A DNA stretch of 64,000 bases from the NCBI RefSeq assembly GCF_003459505.1, contig NZ_QRWD01000002.1, positions 103,713-167,712 on the forward strand. Direction: 5' to 3'. The stretch comes from Collinsella sp. AF20-14LB (GTDB taxonomy: Bacteria; Actinomycetota; Coriobacteriia; Coriobacteriales; Coriobacteriaceae). Numbering within the stretch: the stretch's first letter is position 1; every line of letters begins with the position of its first letter. Below the pieces are notes generated by a model. The model was not told the DNA's origin. It did not search any database and worked only from the letters and a program-made list of their open reading frames with translations. Positions 44,431 to 53,740 of this stretch are shown one piece after another. The position numbers and the translations under genes are program-made.

Positions 44431-47400
44431 TTAGATCACCGTCACGCGGCCCTGGTTACCCACAATGGCCTTGGCCTCGGCCAGCAGCGGAATCGAACGC
44501 GCGTTGACCTTGGCAGGTACCTCGGCACGCAGCACGCGCCCGTCCACCTGCTCGATAAAGATCTCCACGCGGTCGCCGCCCGGGTTAGCGGTGAGCACCG
44601 TGGCCAGGCGCGCCATATTGCCCTGGCTAAAGCGGCTGTTGGGCACCATGACCTCAAACACCTTGGGCTTGTTGTTCTCCTCGTTGAGCTCGAGCGGCAC
44701 GATCTCCTGCGCGATGATCTGGTCGCCGCGGTCCGAGCGCTCGAGCTTGCCCTTAATGCGCACAAAGGCATCGGACAGCTGCGCGCCGGTCTCGGGATCG
44801 ACCTCGCCGTACAGGTACCCCTCGGCCTCTTTATAGGTCTTGGGGAACACGACGACGGTGGCCTCGCCTTCCATGTCCTCGAGCTGCACGATGCCCATGG
44901 GGTCACCGTTTTTGGTCACGCGCTTGGACACGCTCGAGACCATGCCGGCCCACCACAGCGCCTTGCCCTCGGGAATTTCCTGGTTGATGGTGCCGCCCGT
45001 AGGATTCTGAACTTCGTAGCCGGTGTCGATCTGCGAGAACGAGAAGTCACGCGCCTTGGCTAGTGCATACTCAAACGGGCGTAGCGGGTGGTCCGAGACA
45101 TAGATGCCCAGAACCTCCTTCTCCTGACTCAACTTAAGGTGGCGGTCCCATTCCTGGCCATCCGGATCGGGCACGCTCACCTCAAAGCCCGAGCCCTCAA
45201 CGTCGCCAAACATATCGAAGAACGACGTCTGGCCGCTCGCGCGATCCTTCTGGCGCTTTACCGCGGCATCGATGATGTTCTCGGGGTTGTTCTTGTCCAC
45301 AAAGTGCATCATCTGGCGACGCGGATACCCCGTGGAGTCGAAGGCGCCTGCCTTGATGAGCGATTCGATCACGCGGCGGTTGGCCTGGCTCGAGTCCACG
45401 CGCTCGACAAAATCGTGCAGCGTCTTAAACGGACCGCCCGCCTCGCGCTCGGCGATAATCGCCTGCGCCACGCCGGTGCCCACGCCGCGGATGCCGGCCA
45501 GACCAAAGCGCACGCCCTCCTTGGTAGCCGTGAACTCGGTACCGGACTCATTGACATCTGGCGAAAGCACGGGGATGCCGTCGTGACGGCACGCCGAGAC
45601 GTAATGAACGATCTTGTCGGTCTTGCCCGTGTAGGACGTCAGAACGGCCGCCATGTACTCGTGCGGATAGTGCGCCTTGAGCCACGCCGTCTGCATAACC
45701 AGGATGGCGTAGCCGGCGGAGTGCGACTTGTTAAAGGCGTAAGATGCGAACTCGAGAACATCGTCCCAAATCTTCTGGGCGACCTCGCGCGTGTAGTTGT
45801 TCTTGATAGCGCCGTTCATCCAGTGGTCGTAGGTGGTCTCGTCCGAGCCATCCTCCCAGTGCAGCACCGTCGACGTGAGCAGCTTGATCTTTTTCTTAGC
45901 CACGGGTTTACGGATACGCGAGTCCGATTCGCCCTTGGAGAAGCCGCACATCTCGACGGAGATGAGCATAACCTGTTCCTGGTAGACCATGGTGCCGTAG
46001 GTTTCGCCCAGGATGTCGTCCAGGCGGTCGTCGTAGGAGACGGCCGGCTCCTTGCCGTTCATACGGTTGATGTAGGACGAAACCATGCCGGCGCCCAGCG
46101 GGCCCGGGCGGTACAGGGCGATCAATGCCACGACGTGCTTGTACTCGGTGGGCTTCATGTTCTTGATCGTGGCCGTCATGCCGGCGGACTCGACCTGGAA
46201 GACGCCGGCGGTATGGCCGGAGCCCATGAGCTTATAGATCTCGGGGTCGTCAAAGGGGATCTCTTCCTCTTTGATGTCGATGCCGAAGTTCTTTTTGATG
46301 TTTGCCTTGGCCTTGGAGATAACAGTCAGCGTACGCAGGCCCAAGAAGTCCATCTTGAGCAGGCCCATGTCGGCAACGGTATGGCCCTCGTACTGGGTAA
46401 TCTCGACGCCGCCCTTGGTGTCGAGCTTGGTGGGCACGTGCTCGTTGACGGGGTCGCGGCAGATCAGAACGGCGCACGCGTGCACGCCCTCGCCACGGGT
46501 GAGGCCCTCGATTGAGAGCGCCGTGTCGATGATGCGGCGGGCGTCGTCGTCCTTTTTATAGGCCTCGGCAAAATCGGGGTTAAACAGGTCCTCTTTGCCG
46601 GGTTGCTTTTCGAGCACCTGCTTGAGCTTGACCTTGGGGTCGCTCGAGACCATCTTGGACAGACGCTGGCCCATGTAGACCGGGTAGTCCAGGACGCGAG
46701 CGGCGTCGTTGATGGCCTGCTTGGCCTTAATGGTCGAGTAGGTGATGACGTGGGTGACCTTCTCGGGGCCGTAGAGCTGGCGAACGTGCTCCACGACCTC
46801 GAGGCGCCGCTCATCGTCGAAGTCCATATCGATATCGGGCATCTCGGTACGCTGCGGGGACAGGAACCTCTCGAACATCAGGCCGTTCTCGAGCGGGTCG
46901 AACGCGGTGATGTTCATGGCGTAGGCGACGATAGCGCCGGCGGCCGAGCCACGACCGGGGCCGACGCCGATGCCGTTGTCCTTGGCCCATTGCACGTACT
47001 CGGCGACGATGAGGAAGTAGGCGGCAAAGCCCTTGTCGCAAATGACCTTGTATTCGTACTCAAAGCGCTCTTTGATGTTGACGCCACCGATCTCGCGCGT
47101 GGCCCAGTCGTCACCATAGTGCTGGCGCAGGCCCTTCTCGCACTCGCGGCGGAACTGGCTCTCGTGCGTCTCGCCGGGATCGAGCAACGGGAAGCGCGGC
47201 AGGATGATGGAGTCCCAGTCCAGCTCAACGTAGCACTTGTCGGCGATCTCGAGCGTGTTGTCGCAGGCCTCAGGGCAATACGGGAACATCGCCCGCATCT
47301 CCTCCTCGGTCTTCATGTAAAACTCCGAACCGGTCATGCGCATGCGGTTGGGGTCATCGACCTTGGCGTTCATGCCGATGCACATGATGACGTCCTGCAC

Positions 47401-48234
47401 CGGCGCGTCCTCGCGGCGCAGGTAGTGGAAGTCGTTGGTGGCGATGACCTTGACACCCACCTGCTTGGCGATATCGATGAGCGTGCGGTCCATCTGCTCA
47501 TCGGTCAGGCCGTTGTCGGTGGTGATGCCGTGTTCCTGAATCTCGATGTAAAAGTCGCCGGGGTCAAAGGTATCGCGGAAGGTCTCGGCCCACTTGATGG
47601 CGCCTTCCATGTCGCCGCGGTCGATGTATTTGGGGATGATGCCCGCGATGCAGGCGCTCGTGCAGATCATGCCCTTGGCGTGGCGGCGCAGGTTGTCGAG
47701 CGTCACGCGCGGCTTGTAGTAAAAGCCCTGCACGGCTGCCTCGGAAACCGTCTGCATCAGGTTGACGTAGCCCTCCTGGTCCTTGGCCAGAAGGATCATG
47801 TGGTAGAGCTCGGGCTTGTGGTCGCGGGCGAGCGTCTCGTCCGGCGTAAAGTAGACCTCGCAGCCAAAGATGGGTTTGATGACCAGGGGCGGCTTGAGCT
47901 CGTCGATGTTGCCCTTCTCGTCCCACATGGCCATGTCCTTCACATACTGGGCATGCTCGCGCGGGTTTGCCTCGGGATCGGGCTCCACCAGCTCGTCGCG
48001 GCGATCCTTTTCCAAGAAGGCCTTGTCGTGGCTCCACGTCTTGTACTCGGGCGTGTTGTGGTTGACGGCGTCGCAGGCCAGCGCCAGGTCGGGCACGCCG
48101 TACATGTAGCCGTGGTCGGTAATGGCCACGGCGGGCATGCCCAGCTCAACGGCACGATTGACCATATCCTGGATACGGGTTGCGCCGTCGAGCATGGAGA
48201 AAACAGTGTGATTGTGCAGATGGACGAATGCCAT
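44431..48234 (-). CDS. dnaE: DNA polymerase III subunit alpha
   Basis: The replicative C-family polymerase, 1267 residues, somewhat longer than many DnaE proteins. The PHP domain begins VHLHNHTVFSMLDG (residues 4-17). The catalytic aspartates lie in PDIDMDFDDERR near residue 470 and KMDFLGLR near 623. The fingers region has YQEQVM near residue 760. A helix-hairpin-helix (FGLAGIRGVGTG) lies near 910, and an OB-fold (MAGMVSSVSKR type) follows from about 1095. The gene precedes the SNF2 helicase. Upstream, an AT-rich transporter insertion separates it from addA. Confidence 0.97.
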   Translation of the reverse strand: MAFVHLHNHTVFSMLDGATRIQDMVNRAVELGMPAVAITDHGYMYGVPDLALACDAVNHNTPEYKTWSHDKAFLEKDRRDELVEPDPEANPREHAQYVKDMAMWDEKGNIDELKPPLVIKPIFGCEVYFTPDETLARDHKPELYHMILLAKDQEGYVNLMQTVSEAAVQGFYYKPRVTLDNLRRHAKGMICTSACIAGIIPKYIDRGDMEGAIKWAETFRDTFDPGDFYIEIQEHGITTDNGLTDEQMDRTLIDIAKQVGVKVIATNDFHYLRREDAPVQDVIMCIGMNAKVDDPNRMRMTGSEFYMKTEEEMRAMFPYCPEACDNTLEIADKCYVELDWDSIILPRFPLLDPGETHESQFRRECEKGLRQHYGDDWATREIGGVNIKERFEYEYKVICDKGFAAYFLIVAEYVQWAKDNGIGVGPGRGSAAGAIVAYAMNITAFDPLENGLMFERFLSPQRTEMPDIDMDFDDERRLEVVEHVRQLYGPEKVTHVITYSTIKAKQAINDAARVLDYPVYMGQRLSKMVSSDPKVKLKQVLEKQPGKEDLFNPDFAEAYKKDDDARRIIDTALSIEGLTRGEGVHACAVLICRDPVNEHVPTKLDTKGGVEITQYEGHTVADMGLLKMDFLGLRTLTVISKAKANIKKNFGIDIKEEEIPFDDPEIYKLMGSGHTAGVFQVESAGMTATIKNMKPTEYKHVVALIALYRPGPLGAGMVSSYINRMNGKEPAVSYDDRLDDILGETYGTMVYQEQVMLISVEMCGFSKGESDSRIRKPVAKKKIKLLTSTVLHWEDGSDETTYDHWMNGAIKNNYTREVAQKIWDDVLEFASYAFNKSHSAGYAILVMQTAWLKAHYPHEYMAAVLTSYTGKTDKIVHYVSACRHDGIPVLSPDVNESGTEFTATKEGVRFGLAGIRGVGTGVAQAIIAEREAGGPFKTLHDFVERVDSSQANRRVIESLIKAGAFDSTGYPRRQMMHFVDKNNPENIIDAAVKRQKDRASGQTSFFDMFGDVEGSGFEVSVPDPDGQEWDRHLKLSQEKEVLGIYVSDHPLRPFEYALAKARDFSFSQIDTGYEVQNPTGGTINQEIPEGKALWWAGMVSSVSKRVTKNGDPMGIVQLEDMEGEATVVVFPKTYKEAEGYLYGEVDPETGAQLSDAFVRIKGKLERSDRGDQIIAQEIVPLELNEENNKPKVFEVMVPNSRFSQGNMARLATVLTANPGGDRVEIFIEQVDGRVLRAEVPAKVNARSIPLLAEAKAIVGNQGRVTVI

Positions 48235-48322
48235 GTGATGAGCTCCGATGCGGGTTCGTGTTCTGACTGAACGATTTTACCCCACGGCACGGACAGCACC
48301 CGAACCTAGCCAAACCCACACG

Positions 48323-48490
48323 GGTAGTCAATTTGGGACCTTCAAAAAGGGAATGAGGGCATCCCGATGCATCGAGTATTACTGGAACCCCGGCGATACG
48401 CTGAATGATTTGTGACGAATAGTCATGTCCATCAAGAAGGCTCGACGCTTCGGGCAGCTCGTCAATCGATATATCAATTCTTGGAGACAT
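48323..48490 (-). pseudogene. Truncated ORF after the MFS gene
   Basis: An ATG at 48490, within the last codons of the MFS gene, opens MSPRIDISIDELPEASSLLD and continues through IIQRIAGVPVILDASG. From about nt 48320 the frame runs into the dnaE 5' region and loses protein-like character. The overlap with the MFS gene and the sudden change suggest the 5' part of a third gene of the inserted cluster, cut off at the insertion boundary. No family is recognised. Confidence 0.4.
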
Positions 48491-49673
48491 GTATTCCTAC
48501 CATTTTTAAAGAAACAACGGCGGTAATTGCTATCGCGATTGCGCCAATAACACCGAGCGCTATCTGAATGGGATATAACCCCAACACATATCCAAATATG
48601 GAGAAAAACATTGCAGAAAAGAGAGCCCTTACCAGAGACGCGACGGAAAGGATCGTCGCGCGGAGATCGTCCGCTATAGCGTCTTGGATTAAGTTTTCCG
48701 AAGTGATGTACACCACTTCTGGGAGAAAACAAAGCACCATGCTAAGGCCAAACAAACACAGCGGATTTGAAGCGAACCACGGAAGAATCATGAAAAGACC
48801 AGCTTCGATTAGCATCGAGCCGAGCATGGTATTTCTTTTCCCGAAACGCGATGAGAAGAAATCTGCTGCAATGTAGGCCGTCGCATTTACTGCATAGGAT
48901 GCACCGAAAAAGATTCCTATTATGGAGACGGGAGCATCAAATGCGTCGAATACCAACTGATTCAAGTTGTAATAACTCCCATAGAATCCGTCGAGCATGC
49001 TTGTGCCGATTAGAAGAAGCAATACCGCAAAAGCGGATTCTCCAATGCACCAGGTTTCGCGTCTGAAGATCTTGGCTACGTCAAACCTTTCCTCCCCAGA
49101 GTTTTTGGAATGGGTCGTTTCCATCCTCTCAATGGGATACAGAAGGAAAAGCTGCAGAAGATAGAAAACGGAAACGCATACGTAGAGGGCACTCCAAGAT
49201 ATTTGGGCAATGAATGATCCAAGTACGATTGCCACTCCCGTAGCGATTGATTGTGCGGCAAGCAGCCGAGCATTGATGGTGAGGAAGCGCTCTCCTTGAC
49301 CGGCATTCCGGGCAATTTCATATAAAAGTGCTTGTTCTGATCCCGATTGAAGGGAGTAGGCGAGTGCCTCAACAAGGGAAAGTACGACAAGAAAGGGGCC
49401 TGAGAGCAACAGCATGCCAGCCGTATGGAAGAAAAGCAGCAGCACGCCCACTTGAATCGAAAACTTCTTTCCAAAGAAATCGCCTATCAGCCCTGTTGGC
49501 AGCTCGAGGACGACCGTTGCAATGTTAAACAGAGCTTGATAAAGCGCGATTTCCGTGACAGACATTCCTTTCTCCGCAAGGAAAAGTAGAAACACTCCCC
49601 GATTTAAAACAAATCCCGCGAGAACGAAAAAGGCGGAATAGATGTGCAGTTGCGTAGCGGCATTCTTATTCAT
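48474..49673 (-). CDS. Major facilitator superfamily transporter
   Basis: A 399-residue transporter with 12 predicted hydrophobic segments. The loop between helices 2 and 3 reads ELPTGLIGDFFGKKFS, the MFS motif A (GDxxGRR-type). The second-half counterpart is ADFFSSRFGKRNTM. The substrate is unknown; the family group resembles drug or small-molecule exporters. Base composition and codon use are much more AT-rich than in dnaE and addA on either side, indicating recent transfer. Its ATG overlaps the stop of the upstream 83-aa ORF (ATGA), so translation may be coupled. Confidence 0.9.
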   Translation of the reverse strand: MNKNAATQLHIYSAFFVLAGFVLNRGVFLLFLAEKGMSVTEIALYQALFNIATVVLELPTGLIGDFFGKKFSIQVGVLLLFFHTAGMLLLSGPFLVVLSLVEALAYSLQSGSEQALLYEIARNAGQGERFLTINARLLAAQSIATGVAIVLGSFIAQISWSALYVCVSVFYLLQLFLLYPIERMETTHSKNSGEERFDVAKIFRRETWCIGESAFAVLLLLIGTSMLDGFYGSYYNLNQLVFDAFDAPVSIIGIFFGASYAVNATAYIAADFFSSRFGKRNTMLGSMLIEAGLFMILPWFASNPLCLFGLSMVLCFLPEVVYITSENLIQDAIADDLRATILSVASLVRALFSAMFFSIFGYVLGLYPIQIALGVIGAIAIAITAVVSLKMVGIHVSKN

Positions 49674-49921
49674 TTGGCACTTCCATCAACTAATTTTGCC
49701 GGGCCGCTCGCTACTGACTCGAAGCCCGAAGTGTTCACGGTTTCCGATGAAGAGCTACCTTGCCTTTTTGCGGCCTGGGCACGCTTCTCGTACTTATTGC
49801 CGTTGAGCCTGTTGCGGCTGGAGCGCTTGCCCGTGGCGTTTTCGATATCCTGCATGATGGACCCCGCCAGGGCGTCAAAAAGCTCCTCCGGCGTCACCCC
49901 AAGCGTTTTGGCGAGCTGCAT
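49670..49921 (-). CDS. Small hypothetical protein (83 aa) at the edge of the MFS insertion
   Basis: MQLAKTLGVTPEELFDALAGS suggests an N-terminal helix-turn-helix-like segment. It is followed by a basic stretch (KRSSRNRLNGNKYEKRAQAAKR) and a Ser-rich tail. AAGGAG lies just upstream of the ATG. The first half has the local high-GC codon use; the last 30 codons are AT-richer and run into the MFS gene with an ATGA overlap. The native 3' end may therefore have been replaced at the insertion boundary. No function is assigned. Confidence 0.55.
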   Translation of the reverse strand: MQLAKTLGVTPEELFDALAGSIMQDIENATGKRSSRNRLNGNKYEKRAQAAKRQGSSSSETVNTSGFESVASGPAKLVDGSAK

Positions 49922-50063
49922 ATGGCTCCTTATTCGTTTGAACCGTTCGAGCTATTGTACCGTCCCAGACTCTCCCATGCGTTGCGGTGCTATTTGGACG
50001 ACTGAGGGCTTTATCCGGGGCGGCCGCGTGGGTTTGCCCAAAGTAGCTAAAAAGCCCCATCCC

Positions 50064-50102
50064 AAAAAGACTGCGGTGGAATCGATAGGGATTCCACCGC
50101 AG
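50064..50102 (-). terminator. Rho-independent terminator of the addBA operon
   Basis: On the minus strand, CTGCGGTGGAATC and GATTCCACCGCAG arms (13 bp, perfect) are followed by TCTTTTTGGG, 12 bp beyond the addA stop. Confidence 0.92.
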
Positions 50103-50113
50103 GTTGTTGAGGG

Positions 50114-53100
50114 CTAAAGGTTGTAGGTGACCACTTGGGGCTCGCAGGGGTTGGCGGGGTCGACCTGCTCCACGCGGACGAACTTGACCGTCACGGCCTC
50201 AAAGCCCGCCTTGTGCAGAACATCGGCGTAGACGCGCGCCTGCAGGGCGTGCTTCTCCTGCAGCTGATCCGGCGTCTCGTCCGGTGTGCCGCCCGTCTTG
50301 TAGTCGATGACCAGCGCGCATGACGAATCCGCCGGGTTCGTCGCCAAAGCGTCGATGGCGCCCTCGGCATATGCACCATAGCGAGCGATGTCCTCGTCCT
50401 CGCAGCCCAGCGAAAAGAACGGCACCTCGGCGCGAACGCACGGCCACGCGAGCAGGTCGGTACGAACAGCCGACTTGAGCCAGCGGTCCAGGGCAACGTC
50501 GAAGCGTTCGCGCTGCTCCGGCGTCAGGCGCCACAGACGCGCCAGCGCTTCGGCGCGCGCGGTGGGCAGCTCATCGGCACCCATCTCGATGAGCCACTGG
50601 CAGGCAGCGTGGAAGGCCGAGCCCAGCGCCATGGGATTGCCGGCGGGCTCGACAGCAGCCACGTCCGCATCCGTCGTCTCCGAGCCATCCGACTCCGCAT
50701 CATCGCCAGCCTCGTCCATGGGCACGCGCGCCTCGGCGGCATGGTCCTCGGCCTCGGCATGGAGCGCTGCCGCGATTGACGAGTAGCTATACGAGTCACG
50801 CGCCGGGAACGGGCAGGTGCCCATGCGCACGCCCACCGCCTGGGGATACACAAGCTCAAACGCATCGGGCTCGGGGTCGGCAGGACCGGGAACGGCGGCG
50901 TGGGCATCTGCACCGGCGCCCTCCGGCTCCGCATCGCCGCGGACAAGCCTGCCCTCGGCATCCAGTGAAGCGTTGGCCTCAAACGCCTGCTCGCCAAAGG
51001 TAAAGTCCGAAAGCGAAATGAGCTCGTAGTCACCCGGCTGGGAGTTGTCGAACACCAGGCGGTCGGCATCGAGCTGCGGCATGTCCAGAGCGTCGGTCGG
51101 CAGAATACGACGCAGCACGTCGTAGGTCAGATCGGTCTCGACGTCGAAGGTCGGCGTCGTCACCTTGCCACGGCTCACGCCGGCATCCATCGCCAAGATC
51201 ACCAGCTCTCGCGCACGCGTCATGGCAACATAGAGCAAGCGGGCCCGCTCCTCGAGCGAAAGCTGCAGGTCATCGTTGCGCAGGCGAGCAAATGCCTCGG
51301 CGGGAGAACCCGTCGCACAGACGTCCTCCATGAGCTCCGGCGGCAGCCACAGCGACGTGCCCTTGCCCTTAAACACATGCTCAAACTGCTTTTTAACGTC
51401 GTCGCCCTTTACGAACGTGCCGTCCGCAAGTTTAACGCCGTCGAAGCGTGCCGGCAGCGCCACGACCTGCGCTCCGCCCTCGACACGCCCCATCTGAGCC
51501 GCACCGGACGATTTGCGCACGCCAAAGCACTCCGCAACCGCCACGACCGGATACTCCAGGCCCTTGGATGCATGCACGGTCATGATGCGCACCGCGCCGT
51601 CGCCCTCCTCGTTGAGGGCGCCTGGGGCTTCCTTGCCCGCCAAGAAGCGGTCGAAGGCCAGCGCGATGGAACGCGGCGAGTTACCGAACTCGGCCTCAGC
51701 CTCAGCCACGGCATCGAGCGCCTTGAGCACGTTGGCGGCGATGGCCTTGCCCTCGGGACCACGCTGCGCCAGACGCACGAACCAGCCCGAAGCGTTGACC
51801 ACGTCGCGCGCGATGGCGGCGAACGAATCGCGACCCACACGACGAAGCGCATACCGCAGCACCTCGCGGGCGCGCGTCACGAGCGGCAAGTCTTGCAAAC
51901 CCGGCACGTCGAAATCGCTCATGATGCCCGCGTCGATATTCCGGCGCGAGGTCTCCCCCGTCTCGCTATCGAGCTTGGTCGCCAGCGCCAGGAACTCCTG
52001 GGCGCCGAGCGCAAACATCGGCGAGGCCAGCAACGGCATGAGGCCCTGCGCGGTATCGGCCGGGTTGGCGAGCGCGCAGACTAGGGCGCGCACCGTCTGC
52101 ACCTCGGCTGCCTGCGCAAAGACCGAGCCGCCTGCGATCACGCAGTCGAGCCCTTGGTCGCGGAATGCCTGCGCATAGACGTCGGCGTTGGTCATGCGGC
52201 CCAGCAGCAGCACCATGCCGCCCTGGGGCTGGCCGGCATCGGCAAGCGCGCGGAAGCGTTCGGCGATCGCACGGGCCTTGGCCTGCGTGCGCTCCTGCGT
52301 ACTGCCGCCGGCAACAAAGAGGGCCTGGCGACGCGAGGCGTCCGCCACCAGCGTGTCCTTGCGGCCGTCGCTCGCCTCAAGATCCAAAAAGCCCTGCATC
52401 AGGCCGCCGTCATCGCCGTCGAAGACGCGTGCCACGTAACGCAGCACCTCGTCATGGCTGCGGAAGTTGCGCACAAGTTTAACGAGCTCGCCAGCAGGGG
52501 CGTCGGCCACGGCAGTCGCCTCGGACGCCGTCGTCGATCCCACCTTGCGCTCCTGGCGGCGGAAGACCTCGACCTCGGCACCACGGAAGCGATAGATTGA
52601 CTGCTGCGCATCGCCCACGGTGCACAGCGCGCGCTCCCCCGCACCCGTCAGGTAACGGATCAGATCGACCTGCATCTGGTCGGTATCCTGAAACTCATCG
52701 ATCATGACCATCTTAAAGCGGCCCTCGTATGCCGCTCGGATGGCCGGGTAATCGCGCAGGGCCTCATAGGCCATGCGCAGCAAGTCGTTGTTGTCGAGGG
52801 CAGACTGGGCAGCCTTGAGCGCGCGATACTCAGCCTCTACAGAGCGGGCCAAGCCCACCAGTGCATCAAGCGCCGGGCCACCACAGGCAAGCACGATATT
52901 GATAAACGCATCGGCGGCCTCGGCCTTGAGCAGCTCGACCTGCTCCTTGGGGAACGCCTTGCTCGCCCGCGGCATGGTGCACGACATCATGAGTCGCGCC
53001 GCGTCGGCCATGGTTTTGCCGCTCGCCTCAAACGCGTCGATGGCGTCGAGTGCCACTTGTGCCTTCTCGGTCGCGGCCTTGCTCGCACCCAACGCCGCGC

Positions 53101-53737
53101 GATAGGCATCGGCGAGTGCCGAGGTATCGGCCTGGCCGCGCGCCACGCGCACATCGTCCATGCCGCCCGGCAGCTGACTCGATAGCTCCAACAGGTCGCG
53201 CACCAGGCCTTTAATGGTGGTGCCGGCGCCAAACGGCCCGCCCTCGCCCGCCATGGGATACCAGGCGTAGAGGGCGTTGAGCGATGCCGCGAGCTCGGGG
53301 ACGGCATCGGGTGCCGTCGCGCGGGCCAGCACGTGCTCAACAGCCTGGTCCATAAGCTCGTCGGTATCGGTGAGCACCGTGAACTCGGGGTCGATGCCCA
53401 GCTCCAACGCGTGTGCGCGCAGGATACGAGAGCACATGCCGTGAATGGTCGAGATCCACGCATCGTCGACGGTCAGGGCCTCCTCGTCCATGCCCTCGTC
53501 GATGAGCGCGCGGCGCACGCGGTCACGGATCTCGGCCGCGGCATCTTTGGTAAAGGTAATGGCGAGCACCTGGTCCAGATGCTCAACGAACGGACCGGAT
53601 TCGGGCGAAAGCGCGTAGACGATGCGGCGCGTGAGGGTAAAGGTCTTGCCCGAACCGGCGCCCGCCGAGACAAACAGCGGACGGTCGAGCGTTTTGACGA
53701 TCTGCAGCTGTTGCGGCATCAAAGTCGAAAGATCCAT
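50114..53737 (-). CDS. addA: ATP-dependent helicase/nuclease subunit A (AddA)
   Basis: A 1207-residue UvrD-type helicase with a C-terminal nuclease, working with AddB to process double-strand breaks. Walker A SAGAGSGKT is at residues 24-32. TFTKDAAAEI and the DEFQDTD Walker B follow (about residue 350). LLYVAMTRARELV, helicase motif VI, is near 845. The PD-(D/E)XK core ends in VIDYKTGG near residue 1146. addB ends 3 bp upstream on the same strand, making a two-gene addB-addA transcript with a strong terminator. Confidence 0.93.
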   Translation of the reverse strand: MDLSTLMPQQLQIVKTLDRPLFVSAGAGSGKTFTLTRRIVYALSPESGPFVEHLDQVLAITFTKDAAAEIRDRVRRALIDEGMDEEALTVDDAWISTIHGMCSRILRAHALELGIDPEFTVLTDTDELMDQAVEHVLARATAPDAVPELAASLNALYAWYPMAGEGGPFGAGTTIKGLVRDLLELSSQLPGGMDDVRVARGQADTSALADAYRAALGASKAATEKAQVALDAIDAFEASGKTMADAARLMMSCTMPRASKAFPKEQVELLKAEAADAFINIVLACGGPALDALVGLARSVEAEYRALKAAQSALDNNDLLRMAYEALRDYPAIRAAYEGRFKMVMIDEFQDTDQMQVDLIRYLTGAGERALCTVGDAQQSIYRFRGAEVEVFRRQERKVGSTTASEATAVADAPAGELVKLVRNFRSHDEVLRYVARVFDGDDGGLMQGFLDLEASDGRKDTLVADASRRQALFVAGGSTQERTQAKARAIAERFRALADAGQPQGGMVLLLGRMTNADVYAQAFRDQGLDCVIAGGSVFAQAAEVQTVRALVCALANPADTAQGLMPLLASPMFALGAQEFLALATKLDSETGETSRRNIDAGIMSDFDVPGLQDLPLVTRAREVLRYALRRVGRDSFAAIARDVVNASGWFVRLAQRGPEGKAIAANVLKALDAVAEAEAEFGNSPRSIALAFDRFLAGKEAPGALNEEGDGAVRIMTVHASKGLEYPVVAVAECFGVRKSSGAAQMGRVEGGAQVVALPARFDGVKLADGTFVKGDDVKKQFEHVFKGKGTSLWLPPELMEDVCATGSPAEAFARLRNDDLQLSLEERARLLYVAMTRARELVILAMDAGVSRGKVTTPTFDVETDLTYDVLRRILPTDALDMPQLDADRLVFDNSQPGDYELISLSDFTFGEQAFEANASLDAEGRLVRGDAEPEGAGADAHAAVPGPADPEPDAFELVYPQAVGVRMGTCPFPARDSYSYSSIAAALHAEAEDHAAEARVPMDEAGDDAESDGSETTDADVAAVEPAGNPMALGSAFHAACQWLIEMGADELPTARAEALARLWRLTPEQRERFDVALDRWLKSAVRTDLLAWPCVRAEVPFFSLGCEDEDIARYGAYAEGAIDALATNPADSSCALVIDYKTGGTPDETPDQLQEKHALQARVYADVLHKAGFEAVTVKFVRVEQVDPANPCEPQVVTYNL

Positions 53738-53740
53738 GGT

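Noticed and set aside
46603..48270. 555-codon open frame on the plus strand opposite dnaE
   Set aside because: High-GC third-position bias opens antisense frames. It mirrors dnaE exactly, lacks a ribosome-binding site and shows no protein motif.
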